Shown here: positions 11,541 through 23,130 of the stretch, in pieces | Numbering within the stretch: position 1 is the stretch's first letter | Layout of the letters: each line of letters opens with the position of its first letter | Source: Thalassia testudinum | Lineage: Eukaryota > Streptophyta > Magnoliopsida > Alismatales > Hydrocharitaceae | Assembly: GCA_037157565.1 (NCBI GenBank) | Contig: JAZHRO010000012.1 | Location: 2,134,501-2,198,500, forward strand | Reading direction: 5' to 3' | DNA: 64,000 bases | Notes under the pieces: generated by a model | Told to the model about the DNA's origin: nothing | Databases searched by the model: none | Seen by the model: only the letters and a program-made list of their open reading frames with translations | Program-made: the position numbers and the translations under genes

Positions 11541-12321
11541 ACCTAAGGGGTGGCCATTTGCACGCATCCACTTTTTGGCCATACTTGCTTGGCTCCATCC
11601 ACCTCCACTTAGGCTAGCCACCACCATCTCCACTCCATCTCCACAAGCTGAGCACCACCATGAAGGATACCATGCCGGGATGCTGGATCACTCCTCTCTC
11701 TCTCCAAGGGTCGGCCTAAGCTCCATTGGCCGCCCCTCATTCTCCTCCCGACCACTCCAAGTCATCGGAGACCACCTCCGAATGCCCTTCTGTTCTGCTA
11801 GATCTAGATTAGTAGTTTATGCTTTTCATAGTTTTACTGCTTTTAATTACTGCTTAGTAGTGTAGTCCTTATTCTCCCTGAATGATGCATGCAAAATCCC
11901 CCCGTAGATTCCTGTATGCGATCGTTTTCTGATATCTAGCTTTATATTTTTAAGCATTCATGTACAAGCTTTCCTCTACAAGTTCATGTTGCAAACACTC
12001 TCCAAATGAATGAATGAAAAATATATTTTCTATATATATATGTCTATGTGTTGAGAATCACTATGAGCTCATTGCAATATCTTTTGTGTGATTAATGTTG
12101 CCTGTTTTCAATTCCTGATATACTTGCAACTAAGCATGTCATACTTTAATACGTAATAATCATAAACCGGCATGTGATTTTAAACAGAGTAGAGCGGTAA
12201 AAGATCGAATTCAAAAGTAAAACAAACATCTTCTAGAGACGAATGACCAGGACTCAAGTCTCGTTATCTTTTATTGAATATCTTTGTTTGATCGTATTAC
12301 GCACTATACTACGACGTTTTC

Positions 12322-13161
12322 CTAGCAAAAACACGCTCTACGTTTGACTAACCTTTCTAAGATCTTATCAACAAAAGGTAAAGGAAAATGATCCTTTTTG
12401 GTAGTTGTGTTCAGTTTCCTGTAATCAATGCAAATCTGCCATGAAGTAGTGATGCTGGTCGGGATGAATTCACCCATTTCGTTCTTGATTATGGTGAGTC
12501 CTGCCTTTTTAGGCACAATCTAAATAGAACTCACCCATCGGCTGTCGGAAATTGGATAGATAATGTCTGCTTCCAGCCATTTGATGATATCCTTCTTGAC
12601 AACCTCAAGCATATTAGGATTCAGGCGCCTCTGAGGCTGTTTTGAAGGTTTCACCCCCTCATCCGTGTAGATATGATGAGTGCAATACAAGGGGCAAATA
12701 CCGCGGAGATCAGCAATACTCCACCCTATGGCAACCCTATGTGCTTGTAGTATAGAGATCAATTGATGCTCCCATTCTTGGGTTAAGTGAGCACTAATGA
12801 TCACCGGGTATGTCTCGCTTTCACCCAAAAACACGTATTTGAGTGAGTCAGGTAAGGGCTTTAGTTCAATCACGGGTGGATTAGAATTAGGGGTGGGAGT
12901 CGGAATTTGAATAGGAGTAGAATCAATAGTGGGAATATGATGATCTTGACTGACTGAAAATCCGCTTGCAGAGGTCATGTAATCCTGTCTTGATGGAAGC
13001 AAACCATTGCTTGGTTGGATAGGATAATCAGGATCAGGGGTGTTATGATCAGATGAACACCTTGGCCAATTAGATCCGCAGGAAGAAATGTGCACGTCAT
13101 TCACCTGAGTCCCATGTGGGTCAATGTCTAAGAACCTTGATAGTGTAGATGAATAAGACAT
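12322..13161 (-). pseudogene. RT N-terminus and upstream linker of element A (broken)
   Basis: The upper frame (13161 to 12520) has the Athila linker between protease and RT: IELKPLPDSLKYVFLG, YPVIISAHL, AIGWSIADLRGI, CTHHIYTDEG, KQPQRRLNPNM and IYPISDSRWVS. A TAA stop separates it from the lower frame, which begins IVPKKAGLTIIKNE and continues through CIDYRKLN to the duplication end at 12338, where it runs into the nested LTR. Confidence 0.9.
12338..12570. repeat. 233-bp direct duplication, right copy
   Basis: This is the partner of 9906-10138. The polyprotein is continuous with upstream sequence here, so this copy is in the ancestral position; the left copy is continuous with downstream RT. 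Both begin CTACG and end TGTCTGC. Confidence 0.9.
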
Positions 13162-13165
13162 TGGG

Positions 13166-13735
13166 TTGTCACAAAGGAGCCCAATGTTACCACAAAAAGC
13201 TCATTCTTCGTCTTCACCATCCTCCTCGATGCGATCACAATCGAATTTCCTTGATGCCCTGAATATGTTAAGTCTAAGTCTTTCATCACCTAGGGCAATC
13301 TCTATACACCTGGATGCACAATCAATGTTTGCTCAAGCTGTCGCCAGAAATGGGCGACCCAAAATGATCGGTGCATCTACGAGATTAGAAAGAACCTCCA
13401 TATCGAGAACGAAAAAGTTTGCGGGAAAGCAGAATTCGCAGACTTTTACGATCACGTTCTCAACCACCCCCTTGGTGTTTTTACTGATCTATCAGCCAGC
13501 TAAATCATAACCGAGGTGGGTTTTAACTCCCTAAGTCGAAATCGATCATATACGGCAGTAGGAGTCAAGTTGATGGACGAACCTAGATCAAGAAGGACCT
13601 GATCAAATGGAGAATCCTGCAAAAAGTAGGAAATGAGTGGGGTACCAGGGTCTTTCTTCTTCGGCAGTAAGTCAGATAGAATCACAGTGCTAGCCTCCTC
13701 TAATAGTACCGCCAGTCCATTTTTCAGCTATCGCT
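13166..13735 (-). pseudogene. Aspartic protease region of element A (broken)
   Basis: The protease would cut the Gag-Pol polyprotein. The frame at 13685-13500 reads KKDPGTPLIS, then VLLDLGSSINLTPTAVY, where D of DLGSS is the expected active-site aspartate. The downstream part, about 13490 to 13166, aligns with the D and B copies (VIVRVKDFYF, PIILRRPFLAT) only after frameshifts. Confidence 0.8.
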
Positions 13736-15972
13736 TCGGAGTACAATAGTCCTTAAAGAATCTAGCGACAGCGGGAATGTGATCAATAGCCTCGAGGAGA
13801 GGGACCTGAATATGTGCTTCCTTAAACATTGATTTCAGGTCCTCGAAATTCCAAGTATCCTTTTTCCATGCTAAATTTCATGTTAAAGCCTCAGGAAAAG
13901 GGATGGGAATCTCAGGGTCAAGTGGCCTCTTGCCCTTATCAACCGTAGATGCCTCTTGAGATGAAGATGGAGTCGAACCATCCTGCGATAAAGGGCATGA
14001 AAAATCATGACCCGCTTGCCTAAGTAATGGGTCCTGTGTAATCTTTCCGCTCCTCAAAGTGACAACCTTTGCATCGGCGTGCTGTTCTTAAGGTGGGGGA
14101 GGATTGGAGGGAACATAATACATGGGGTTTTGCAATAAAGGTGGCTGACCTTGCCCATAACCCGATGGTGCAGGAGGTGCTTGTAGAATAGCATGTGCCT
14201 ATCATTGTGGTGCTTGGAATCTAGGTTGGGCGCCCTGATTCTGCACATCTTGGGTTCGAGACAGGTTGGGAGGGCAAGGCTCCCTGTGATCTATGCTCTT
14301 GCATCATTTGATTTTATGTATTTTGTATGTTCTGTATTTGGTTAGCTATAGCTTTCATAATTTGCAGGTTGTCATCAGTTGATTTACGGATTGACTCCTA
14401 CAATTCCACCTTCAGTGACTCCAAAGGGTTGGCCCGCTTTGGAGGGTAGTTGCCATCTTGGTGCAGCGGCTGATAAATAGAACATGTTTGCTGCTGAGAT
14501 GGGAATGGCTGCTGCCTCGGGTATGTGTTTTGCACATTCCCGTATTGTCTGGTCTAGTAGTGTGGATTTGGTCTCTATAAGTTACCGGACCAGGAGAAGT
14601 TAGGATGCTGGTGCCAACCACGATTATATGTCTCAGAATACGGGTTATTATGCTCGTAACCTTGGATAGCACTGACATCTTTGTAGGCCGAGGATGTCTC
14701 AGACGTAAATTCATCAAAAGAATATGCACTCGCATTGTCATATGGTACGTAACCCTGATTGTATGACGCCATATCCATATTACTCACAATTTCCTGACAT
14801 GTAGGATCTTGCAGAGATGGAGAAGAAACATCCCGAGTGAAAAGATGTTCATGAGCAGGAGGGACTTGGGATGCAATAGAGTGTGATGCAGTTGTACTAC
14901 CAGGAAAACTAGAGCTTGCTCACATTAATTCATCGAGCCTTTTATCGAGCAGATCCACCTTGTCCAGCTTCTTGGTGATAATGTCCATATTAGCTTGGAC
15001 AGATTCGGCATGAGCTTCGTGGACATTAACTCGTTGCTATCCAGGTCGCTAGAATTGGTTCATAGAGGCGGCATTCATTGAGTTCTTTTCTAAGGATTCG
15101 AATAGTTCTAATGTGCTGTTCTCGTCCTTTGCAAGGAAATTCCCGCTGCTAGATGCATCGACTAAGTACCGATGTGTGTCATCTAGCCCATGGTAAAAGA
15201 CTTGTGCAAGATGCCATCTGGGTACACCATGGTGTGGGCACTTCCTGAGAAGATCGTGGAATCTGTCCCAGGCGTCATGCTGTTTCTCTCTAGGGCCTTG
15301 GGAAAAGGTCATGATTGCATGCCTCATAGCATTTGTTTGACCAATTGGGAAGAACTTTTGGAGGAATTCATGACGTAATTCCTCCCAGGTTCTAATTGGC
15401 CTCCCGATAGTCTTGAACTAATAGGAAGCTTTATCCTTGAGAGAAAAAGGAAAAAGCTTCATGAGAACAATTCCAATGTCTACACTTCTGGGTCGAATCA
15501 ACTTTGCAATTCGACTCAGATCTTCGATGTGCTGAAAGGAATCCTCATTCGAGTTTCCATGGAAGTGAGTCTGAATCAGACTTATGATGTTCAGCTTTAA
15601 CTCGAATGTGTCTTCGCCTGCGGGAATCCAGACCTGAGGTGCTATAATCATTGATGTCGGATCGTAGAGGTCTCGCAGTTGTTCTTCGCGTGGTGGGTGC
15701 TGCATCCTGTCTAGCGTTGTGAGGATCCTGTCAATGCTCTGCTCATATCTTTGCTCAGACTCCTCGACCCTGGCTTCCAAACGAGTAATTGGGTCTTGAT
15801 TCTCAGGGCCTTGACCAGCTCTAGGATCGGGATTAGCCATCTCAGCTAATCGAGAGGAAGAGGGTTGGGAAGAAGCTTCAGGAGAGAGTCGCCTTTGCTG
15901 CCTCGGGTTTGGGTCCCAAGGTCCAACAAGTTTAGGTCTTAATGACCTTTTTCCTTGCATACACCAACTCAA
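13736..15972 (-). pseudogene. Gag of element A (broken)
   Basis: Gag forms the particle that packages the RNA. The first frame (15972-15418, 184 codons) runs through an acidic, glutamine-rich start to LRDLYDPTSMIIAPQV, then FHGNSNEDSFQHI and LFPFSLKDKA. A tryptophan after KDKASY is replaced by a stop. The next frame (15327-15049) has AWDRFHDLLRKCPHHGVPRW and VFYHGLDD, and a third (14787-14575) has NPYSETYNRGWHQHPNFSW, all usual in Athila Gag. The start chosen is the first Met of the long frame; MANPDPRAG, about 42 codons in, is an equal candidate. No zinc knuckle is seen. Confidence 0.85.
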
Positions 15973-17360
15973 AGGGTTGGTGTAGTCAAGCAGAATAAGG
16001 CTAGGGCCTTGTTAATCAGATTAGTCCTTAAGATTAGATGACCAGATTTTTTGTTTTAAGTCTTAAGTTAACCCGGCCAGTCTGGTTACGAGGGGACTAA
16101 GAGGAAGGTTCTTCCTTTGGCTTTCGCCTCTGGTTCCTTTGCACCCCTTAGCCGCGGTCGTTTGACACTACCTCGCAGGCTTAGTCACTATGCTTGGTAG
16201 AAGAGGTTGAAATCACCCAGTAGTACGACAACGAATTCAAGTTGATTTACGTGTTTTAACAATGTTCTTAACCCTTTTTCTTCAACTAGGGTTTGTGGTG
16301 AGTGGCCCACAAGGTGACCAGGCTCATCGGCTAGCTACTAGACTTGATTTAATCTAGGTTAGCCCAAATGTCTGGTCCCTAAAAATTTGACCCTAAAGGT
16401 GTAACCTAGGATTCATGCAGTTTTAGGATTTCAGTAGACCAATAAGAGTAAATTAGTTCTCTAATATTGAAATGGAATCCAAATAAGTTAAAATTCAACA
16501 GGAAGATTTCTATTTCAATTATCTTTTTAGAAAATATTTTTTTGTAATTTTTACTATTTTAATCGAATAAATAAGAATTTTTAAATATAAGTGGGTTAGA
16601 TCTGGAATTTTGATTCCTAATCGATTTTTCAATTTGAAATAGTATTAAATAAACTCTGAAAATTTGATAAAAATATGAAAATGAAAGCTAATTAGATCAG
16701 ATTTCAAACCTCATCATTTTTTGTCAGATTAGATTCGTGAATTGTTTGGAATTTCTATTTAAAATTTGAAAAATTTCAAATTCGAGTAGTTTAACCCCCT
16801 TGTAATTCATGAATTTTAAAAAATTGTACAATCCAACTTTTCTCAAATAAACGGTGCCGTTTGAAAGATAGTTTGAATATGAAGTTTTTGCTTGAATTTC
16901 AGAATTTTTTTCTCAATATATTTTCGACAAATGAATTTTTAAATCGCTCCTTTCAACCAAGTTGAAAGTTAGGGATGTGGTGGAAAGGTTTTTGAAAGGT
17001 TTTGAAATTCAAATTTCAAACCTTCCCACCAAAATGACTTTTCTTTTTTATTTTTTTTTCAAACTTTTTCTTTTTTTTAGAGGGAAAAACTTTTTCAAAA
17101 TTCTCTATTTTATTTTTCAAGCAACTACTAACCTAGGATTCAAAAGGAAATCCTAATATTACTTAAATTTTTTTTTCCAAAAAGTAAAATCAAACTAAAA
17201 TTCAAATCTAACCTAAGATTAAGAAAGAAACCTAAAACTACGGTAGAGAATATGTGAACCTGATTTTTTTAAAAATCCTTGCTTGATGTGTGTGCAAATC
17301 CCTCGTTCATCCTGCACAAAAAATAACTAAATCAACTATGAAATCAAAAATCGTCATGCC
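15973..17360 (-). other. 5' leader of element A
   Basis: This is untranslated sequence between PBS and gag, about 1.4 kb. The half nearer the PBS (16480-17330) is strongly AT-rich with T runs. No gene is seen. Confidence 0.75.
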
Positions 17361-17378
17361 TCCCTAAAAATGGTGCCA
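17361..17378 (-). other. Primer-binding site of element A (tRNA-Asp type)
   Basis: The minus strand reads TGGCACCATTTTTAGGGA, three bases (AAT) after the LTR end. It fits the Athila tRNA-Asp PBS (TGGCGCC...GGGGA) with several decayed positions, and element D has a better copy at the same spacing. Confidence 0.75.
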
Positions 17379-17381
17379 ATT

Positions 17382-19108
17382 TATTCAGGGCGTAAATTGC
17401 ATTTTAGTAATAAATTAGTTGTAGTATAGCGCGAAATACGTCGAAGCAAATAAATTTAACGGAATGTGTGAGTCCCGATCGAACTTAAGGAGGCGGAAAG
17501 TATTTCGGATTTCATAACTGATCTAGATCTAAATACTAGCTAGATAATATGCTACTAATTGCAAATTAATCACAATATGTATATCACACAAATTGTCTGA
17601 TCATGAACAGCATGATAGAATTAAGACATGTAATTGCTATCTAACTAGACTAAAACATGAATGAAAACTACTGTCTAGTAGAATAAGGGCAACATGGGTG
17701 GTCCGTGGTGGCCCTTTGGAGAGGTTGGCAAGAGTAACGGCGATCCACCAAGGTGGCTTAGTGGGCCCTTAAGAGGAAGAGAGCCAGAGATGGAGAGAGA
17801 CGAGGAAGTCGATCTGTAAAGGAGGAGAGGGTCTGGATGAGTTGGTGAAAGAAGATTGATTGAGTTGGGGCGACCCTAGGCCTTCTTTTATAGCTTCTTT
17901 GAGGGGAAAGACGGGTATTTGTGCCCCCAAAACCATGCAACAACCCTCAGGTGATCAGATTCGTTGATCGGGAGATCAACGACTTTGATTAGGCTTCAAA
18001 CGGCCTTCTAAATCCATCTCTGCGCGTGGATGCACTCTGGGCTTGACATGTGGCGCTCCTAGCACCCTTGGATCTGCATCGGACGCTCATGCACGTGCCT
18101 GCGGCATTTCTTCCACTTCTCACGCGCCGCTCGTGCCTTAATTGCACCTAACGCATGTGCAACATCTTGGCCATCCAATCTTGCTATCGGACGGCTTAAA
18201 AGAGCCGCAGCACCACCCTTTGGTTCCCTACTTCGTGTGCACGCATGTTCGGTTGAGCGTCATCACACACGTCTTCATCTGACGCTCCTCCACTTGCCAC
18301 GTGCTTGTGCCACCACCGCTCGATGTAGATCCGATGGCTTTGATTGCATCCACACGCTACCGTCATTTTTTTGAGCACGGATTGCGATTCGAACGTGTCG
18401 CGAATTTTGGCTTCAACGCTCTAACCAAAGCACTACAAGCACGATTGGTTGCGTTTTCTATTTTTCGCATGGCTGCCCTCAGCCATTGGATGAAGATCCA
18501 ATGGCTTAGATCTTTTCCTTGATAAGGTGTCTGGAGCTGTGACGTGGCGCCTCTGTAGCCATTGGATGATGATCCAACAACCCACAGAGCAGGAGAAGAT
18601 GCCTTTAGGATTTGGGGGCGTGGCGAGGGGCGGTTGCAATGGTGCCACGTGATACCATCGTTGCCGTCCATCTTCTCTCCTTTGTAGACGGTGCTATAGG
18701 CCTCTGATAGGGATGATTCTTGTACCGTTGGACTACGATCGCTAATCTGGATCCATCCGTGTGGTTGGATTTATCATCTGAGGTTCGGATTTTCTCCTAT
18801 TTGCTTCTTGTCTCTTGCTCTTCTGCGGACTTTATAAGATGCTACGGGAGTCTGATTAATGTGATCTTGGAAGCGTTGGACTCCCGTCGTTCTGAGTAGA
18901 TCCATAAGGTTGGATCGGTCATCTGTAACCCCGAATTACCTGTGATTGTTAATGCCTTTCAATTAGCACATAATATAACATTATTATTTACAAAACTAAT
19001 GAATCAACTACGATGCAAAGTATGATGCAAATGCGTGCAGAATGCCTAAGTTAAGCTAGGTTCTGACTTAATTCAGGCAAATTAGGACCTATGATTGCTG
19101 CGCAATCA
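17382..19108 (-). mobile_element. 5' LTR of element A
   Basis: The LTR is about 1727 bp. The minus strand starts TGATTGCGCAGCAATC and ends CGCCCTGAATA (CA changed to TA). TATAAAAG on the minus strand at 17885-17892 is the likely promoter. Many CG dinucleotides of the 3' copy are TG or CA here and vice versa, as expected for methylated, ageing copies. Confidence 0.9.
17885..17892 (-). promoter_or_regulatory. TATA box in the 5' LTR of A
   Basis: The minus strand reads TATAAAAG, conserved with the solo copy at 26412 and the 3' LTR. Being in the 5' LTR, it would have driven element A. Confidence 0.6.
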
Positions 19109-19334
19109 GTACGTTAGTGGATTGACTAGCCTAGACTAGTCGGGAAAATCCTAAGCTGAGAGGTTTAGGTAGTGATTTTTACCCAGGAAGGATTTCTACT
19201 ATAAATCCAGGTGTCTTCTGTGCATGAATTATTATGATTTCATTTGTCTTTGTTATTACGATATTTAAATTTGTAAAAGATGATACTATTCACCCCTCCT
19301 CTCTAGTTTCCATTAAGATCCGTAGGAACCCTCA
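19109..19334 (+). mobile_element. Copia-type solo LTR, right part
   Basis: The first five bases, GTACG, are A's TSD. The rest continues the LTR that begins at 3495 and ends with ttcacccctcctctctag and then a terminal CTCA at 19334. The following ATTAG is the proposed TSD of the solo LTR. The join gtggtgcg/gtacgttagtgg restores a continuous LTR. Confidence 0.5.
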
Positions 19335-19501
19335 ATTAGCACTTATACATATACAGATTTGTAGATCATTTGAACTAATGGCACAAGGGTGACTACTAAT
19401 GAATAAACTATTATTTCTAGTATTCAACAATGCATTTTCCAAATTATTGAGGGTAATTTTTGCTGTTCTCTCAAATTAAATTATCTGTCATTCATGCACA
19501 G

Positions 19502-20103
19502 GTTAATGATGTCATGAAGAAGCAAGAGAACCTTCTATTCTGCAGAGAGGATGACTTAATAGTGGACTAGCTTGTAGAGCTAATGAGCAGAGGTTGTTGT
19601 TTGCTTGTTGTTGATGACTAGCATCGTCTCCTTGGAACCTTTACCGCTGGTGACCTGCGACGCACACTTAAGATTAGTGGGGAGGGTATCTTCAAACTAA
19701 CTGTGGTTGGAATCTGCAACATGTAACAATTGGATAGGATTGTCTTATGATCTGAGACTTACCTTATACATTTATTCATGTGTTTCTATCCCTGCTTCAT
19801 GTGAATCATTATCAACGATTTCTAGCCATAAGAAACAATGAAATAAGCTTTCTCTTGCTGAATTTTAAGTCTTTATTCTGAACATTCCTTGAAAAAATGA
19901 AAGGACTATAATGTATCCTTTCCATGGGAAAAAAACACTGATGTGTTAAAGCAGTGGATTATTTGAAGACTTCATTTCTACTTTCATGGCATTATTCTGA
20001 TTGAATTCATTAACCTTACAATCGGTATGCATGTTTTCTACTAAGCAGGAACTCGAAGACAATTATTGCGGATGCAATGGCTGTGGTTGTCAAATTTCGG
20101 TGA
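19502..20103 (+). pseudogene. Arabinose-5-phosphate isomerase CBS-domain fragment
   Basis: The intact enzyme (KpsF/GutQ family, SETH3 in Arabidopsis) interconverts ribulose- and arabinose-5-phosphate and ends in paired CBS domains. A first exon, after a ttcatgcacag acceptor, reads VNDVMKKQENLLFCREDDLI, then LVELMSRGCCLLVVDD, then [20 protein letters not shown] and [12 protein letters not shown] second, after ctaagcag at 20048, reads NSKTIIADAMAVVVKF and then stops. These match the start and middle of the CBS region. Stops interrupt the first exon twice (after LIVD and LVVDD), and the catalytic sugar-isomerase domain is absent. It may be cargo of the worn CACTA element ending at 20693, or residue of a resident gene. 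The gene symbol is left empty because this is only a fragment. Confidence 0.75.
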
Positions 20104-20429
20104 TGCACGGGTGACTCCAAGGGAATTGGTGTAGTTCGAAAATGTTTGTACTACTTAGGTTGTCTGTGATGGATTTTCCATTGGAAATCTTTATTTTTGT
20201 TCCTTTCAATTTTATTAGTTCAGTGTTTTCTTTTAGGTGTCATTATGTAAAGTTATTTTAGGTGTATGTTGTATTGGAAAGTTACTCATAATTTTTAGGT
20301 GTATTTTTATAAAATTTCATGATGAAATTTTAGTTTGATTGAAATCTTTTAATGAATGTTGTCAAAAGTTTGCTTATTTGATAAATTACATTTAGTTATA
20401 GATATAAAGGATGGTTGATTACTAATGAT
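20104..20429. other. No gene seen
   Basis: AT-rich sequence between the isomerase fragment and the CACTA-like subterminal repeats. It may be a decayed 3' UTR or intron. Confidence 0.6.
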
Positions 20430-20693
20430 ATATATTGTATACTACGATAAATTAATCGTTGCCATATTATTCCACAAGACAACGAAAATAATCGTTGTTA
20501 AACTTAAAACAAGTGATGATTTGTTGTCTTAGATTTTACAATGACCATGTTATTCATTGTAAGTTTAACAACAGTTCATATAGCAATGATTGTGGTGACG
20601 AATAAATTATTCATCACCAAGTTATAGTATGACGATTTACTCGTCACCATCTTTATAAAATAATCATCACTATTGACCCTTTTTGTTGTATTG
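20430..20693. mobile_element. Degenerate CACTA transposon terminus
   Basis: The right edge reads ttttTGTTGTATTG, one base from the canonical TTGTTGTAGTG end of CACTA elements. The preceding 260 bp hold short inverted subterminal repeats such as TGGTGACGAATAAATTATTCATCACCA at about 20601-20627, TCGTCACC and CGTTG words. The other end was not found in the window; candidates left of 3495 are not convincing. Confidence 0.5.
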
Positions 20694-20696
20694 GGA

Positions 20697-21724
20697 TGAT
20701 CCATCCAATAAAAATTCAATCAAATAATTCCAAAGCAATCACAACCTATTCAATTACACACAGATCAACTCAATTCCATCGATTAAATCTAAATCAAATG
20801 CAATTGCTCTAAAAATTATTCAATTCGATACAACTTTGAAATCCAATTCAATGTGTCAAATAAAATTAATTCAAATCACAGGGAAGGTCTTTGTGATCTA
20901 TGGAACGAGTGAAGAGAGCCTTTGATGGAATTTAAGCACAACTTAGATTTAGAAGTTAAAGAGCTTTAGATCTAAGTTTGCTCTGATGGAGTTGATGGTC
21001 TGATGAATTAAACAACAAAGGAAGAAGAATATGGTCATGAGATGTAAAGGAAGAAAGATGAATTGAGGTGACCACATGAATTTGCCTCTTTGATTTGGAA
21101 TTGATAAGAGAGGTCAATTAAGGAAAACTACTATCTAAATCTAATTCCAAGATAGTCTACAAGTGAATTTGCGATCTAACCATCTAATACTACTCCAATC
21201 TATTCTAGAAAGCAATTAAATCTATCTAGAAAGCATTAAAATCCTATTCTAAATGGATGAATGGGACCTTGAGATGACTATAGCTAGTAGCTGCAACGAC
21301 AAAGGTGGAAGAAGGGCTCCAGTTGATGAAAAGCTCACTAGTGAAGCTTCATGTTGTCCTCAGGCGTTGCGAGAGCCCTAGCAACAAGGATTGAATGAGG
21401 GAGAGGGTAATTTCGCCTCTTTCATAGGCGGCGATGAAAGAGGAAGGGGAAGCTGAAGGGAGCGAATTGATCGAGCTCAAGAGGTGTAGAGGGGAGTTGA
21501 TCCTTTGCTCAGGTCAAGAGGGAGCTCTATTTATAGGCTCTAGGGAGTCGTGTGACCGGGAATCAGAGGTTTAGGTTGTTTCAGATCGACAAAAAGGGAG
21601 AGAGTTGAAAGGCACGAGAAGGATTAGGTCAAACACCAACCATAGGATGTGATCTCTAGAGTGATGCAAAAGTGGTGAAACCTGGGTAGGAGGTTGGAGC
21701 CAAATCCATCGTTGCATCCATTGA
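20697..21724 (-). mobile_element. 3' LTR of element B, left part
   Basis: The proposed plus-strand start is TGATCCATCC directly after the CACTA end; the segment carries the ATAAAATTAATTC...CACAGGGAAGG block also seen near the start of other Athila LTRs here. A TATAAATAG box (minus) lies at 21527-21535. It is continued at 28050 on the far side of the gag-only element. Together they make about 1.6 kb, the usual LTR size in this window. The left boundary is inferred. Confidence 0.5.
21527..21535 (-). promoter_or_regulatory. TATA box of the element B LTR
   Basis: The minus strand reads TATAAATAG, in the same relative place as the TATA boxes of LTRs A, C, D and E. Confidence 0.5.
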
Positions 21725-22310
21725 TGGAAACCTTGGATCTACTATAGATGGCTACATGCACAAACAAACTCAAGGCAGATATTAGCAATAACAAAAATAT
21801 TTGCACAATCAATTTAATCCACAAAAATAGACACAAGATATATAGTGGTTCTCTATTCACTTGGGTACTCCACTACCTAAGCCTCCTAGCTTAGGATTTT
21901 TAACCCGATTCCCTTAACCCCGAGGGAATCACTTTACTAACCGAGGTAATTAACGGGTTACCTCAACCTAAGTACAAGAAACGGATTTGTTACAACTCAA
22001 AGGATGAGTAGAAGCTCAATGCAAAGATAGCACTAGTGTAAGATAAAATAAATCTTACAATAAAGATTCTTAAGCTTCTCAACAATAATTAAAATGAGAT
22101 TATCGATTAGGGAGCCTAGAAAAGATGTGAATCGCTTTGCAAATGCATGAAAGAAACACGTCATTGAGTTTGCAAATTCGTAGAGAGATTGAGAGCAGCA
22201 AACATAATTTCTTCTCTTGAGAAAAATGGTGGAAGTATGAAAATTAAGCTCTAGGATTTTTCCTTCTATTTCTTGTATCTCTCTTATTTTTAAACCAAGA
22301 GTCCAATAGT

Positions 22311-22319
22311 CTTTTTATA
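22311..22319 (-). promoter_or_regulatory. TATA box in the 3' LTR of the gag-only element
   Basis: The minus strand reads TATAAAAAG. The corresponding segment (about 22267-22382) is missing from the 5' LTR. Confidence 0.55.
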
Positions 22320-22399
22320 GAGTTAGGACCTTAGTTATCCTTCCCAACGTTCATATTACCAAAATCAATTTTTTAGCCGTTCAGATTTGGCCCAATGGT

Positions 22400-22725
22400 T
22401 AGCTAGTACTAGTACTAAATACTTACTATTTTGTATTTTAAATTAACTTGTCACAGACAGTACCTATTGGGTACTGGTACTAATCATAAGTACAGGTACT
22501 CATTGCTTCCAGATTTAGGTTTTCAATACTTAACACAAATCTGTAACCCACTTGTATCGGTACTAATCATGGGTACCGATACTCATTGCCTCAAGTACTG
22601 GTACTGATCATGAGTACCGATACTCGTGGGGTACATGTTTATTTCTTTAAAAAAACTTAAACCTATAACTCACATGTACCGGTACTAAAGTTTAGTACCG
22701 GTACTTGTGGGTTAACAAGTACCTT
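22400..22725. repeat. AGTACCGGTACT palindrome array (3' LTR copy)
   Basis: Perfect or near copies of AGTACCGGTACT recur at irregular spacing, often paired across GATCATGAG or ATCATAAG. In minus orientation the array is upstream of the TATA box. Confidence 0.85.
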
Positions 22726-23116
22726 TTTAAACATAAATACAACTTGATTACTAGCATATTTTGTAAATACTTTAAACATTAAGAAACTATCATTTAAACA
22801 ATACATACTTTGAAATAAATCGAATGATCATAATGTTTTATCCTAATTTATCTTTATATGATTTTTACAATCTAATTCTTGTTTCTTTGCTAAGAGGCAT
22901 CCATTCTAAGAATAAAATAAAAACCTAATTTAATAAACAAAATAAACTACAAATGATCTTCTATCATCAACTCCTCATTGTCGTCTTGCCTCCTCCTTGT
23001 CATTATTCTCTATCTGCTTTGATCTTTATCTAAATCTGAAATACTACTCAATTACAAACATTAATTTACAATAATTTTGTTAACACCAAAATAAGATGTG
23101 GAACAAGATTCCAACA

Positions 23117-23130
23117 ATCTCCCCCATTTT
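23117..23130 (-). other. Polypurine tract of the gag-only element
   Basis: The minus strand reads AAAATGGGGGAGAT directly before the 3' LTR start TGTTGGAA. Confidence 0.85.

Larger units (their letters stand above)
10139..12337 (+). mobile_element. Nested LTR in antisense to element A
   Basis: The left end TGATTACGCAGCAATC is nearly identical to the left end of the family-A LTR read on the other strand. The right end has the conserved CGCACTATACTACGACG block but lacks the final CTGAACA and joins RT sequence at a shared CTACG. It is about 2.2 kb with a TATA box near 11534. The middle differs from family A and carries two palindrome arrays, so it represents a related family. No PBS or internal domain follows; it is an LTR with a lost 3' tip. 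Confidence 0.75.
4111..19108 (-). mobile_element. Athila-lineage Ty3 retrotransposon A (near full length, decayed)
   Basis: The element has two related LTRs, a tRNA-Asp-type PBS next to the right LTR, a PPT next to the left LTR, and gag, protease, RT, RNase H and integrase in the Ty3 order between them, all on the minus strand. The 5-bp flanks are GTGCG (4106-4110) and GTACG (19109-19113), a TSD with one difference. The length of 15.0 kb includes a 2.2-kb nested LTR and a 233-bp duplication. The gag motif LFPFSLKDKA and RT motif FMDDFSVF are typical of Athila. Stops and frameshifts in every region make it non-functional. Confidence 0.9.
21725..23116 (-). mobile_element. 3' LTR of the gag-only element
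   Basis: The LTR is about 1392 bp, matching 25039-28049 once the nested LTR is removed. It retains a TATA box at 22311-22319 that the 5' LTR has lost. Confidence 0.85.

Noticed and set aside
22400..22725. Regular repeats that could suggest a CRISPR-like array
   Set aside because: Units are short palindromes of variable spacing in a plant LTR; no constant repeat or spacer length.
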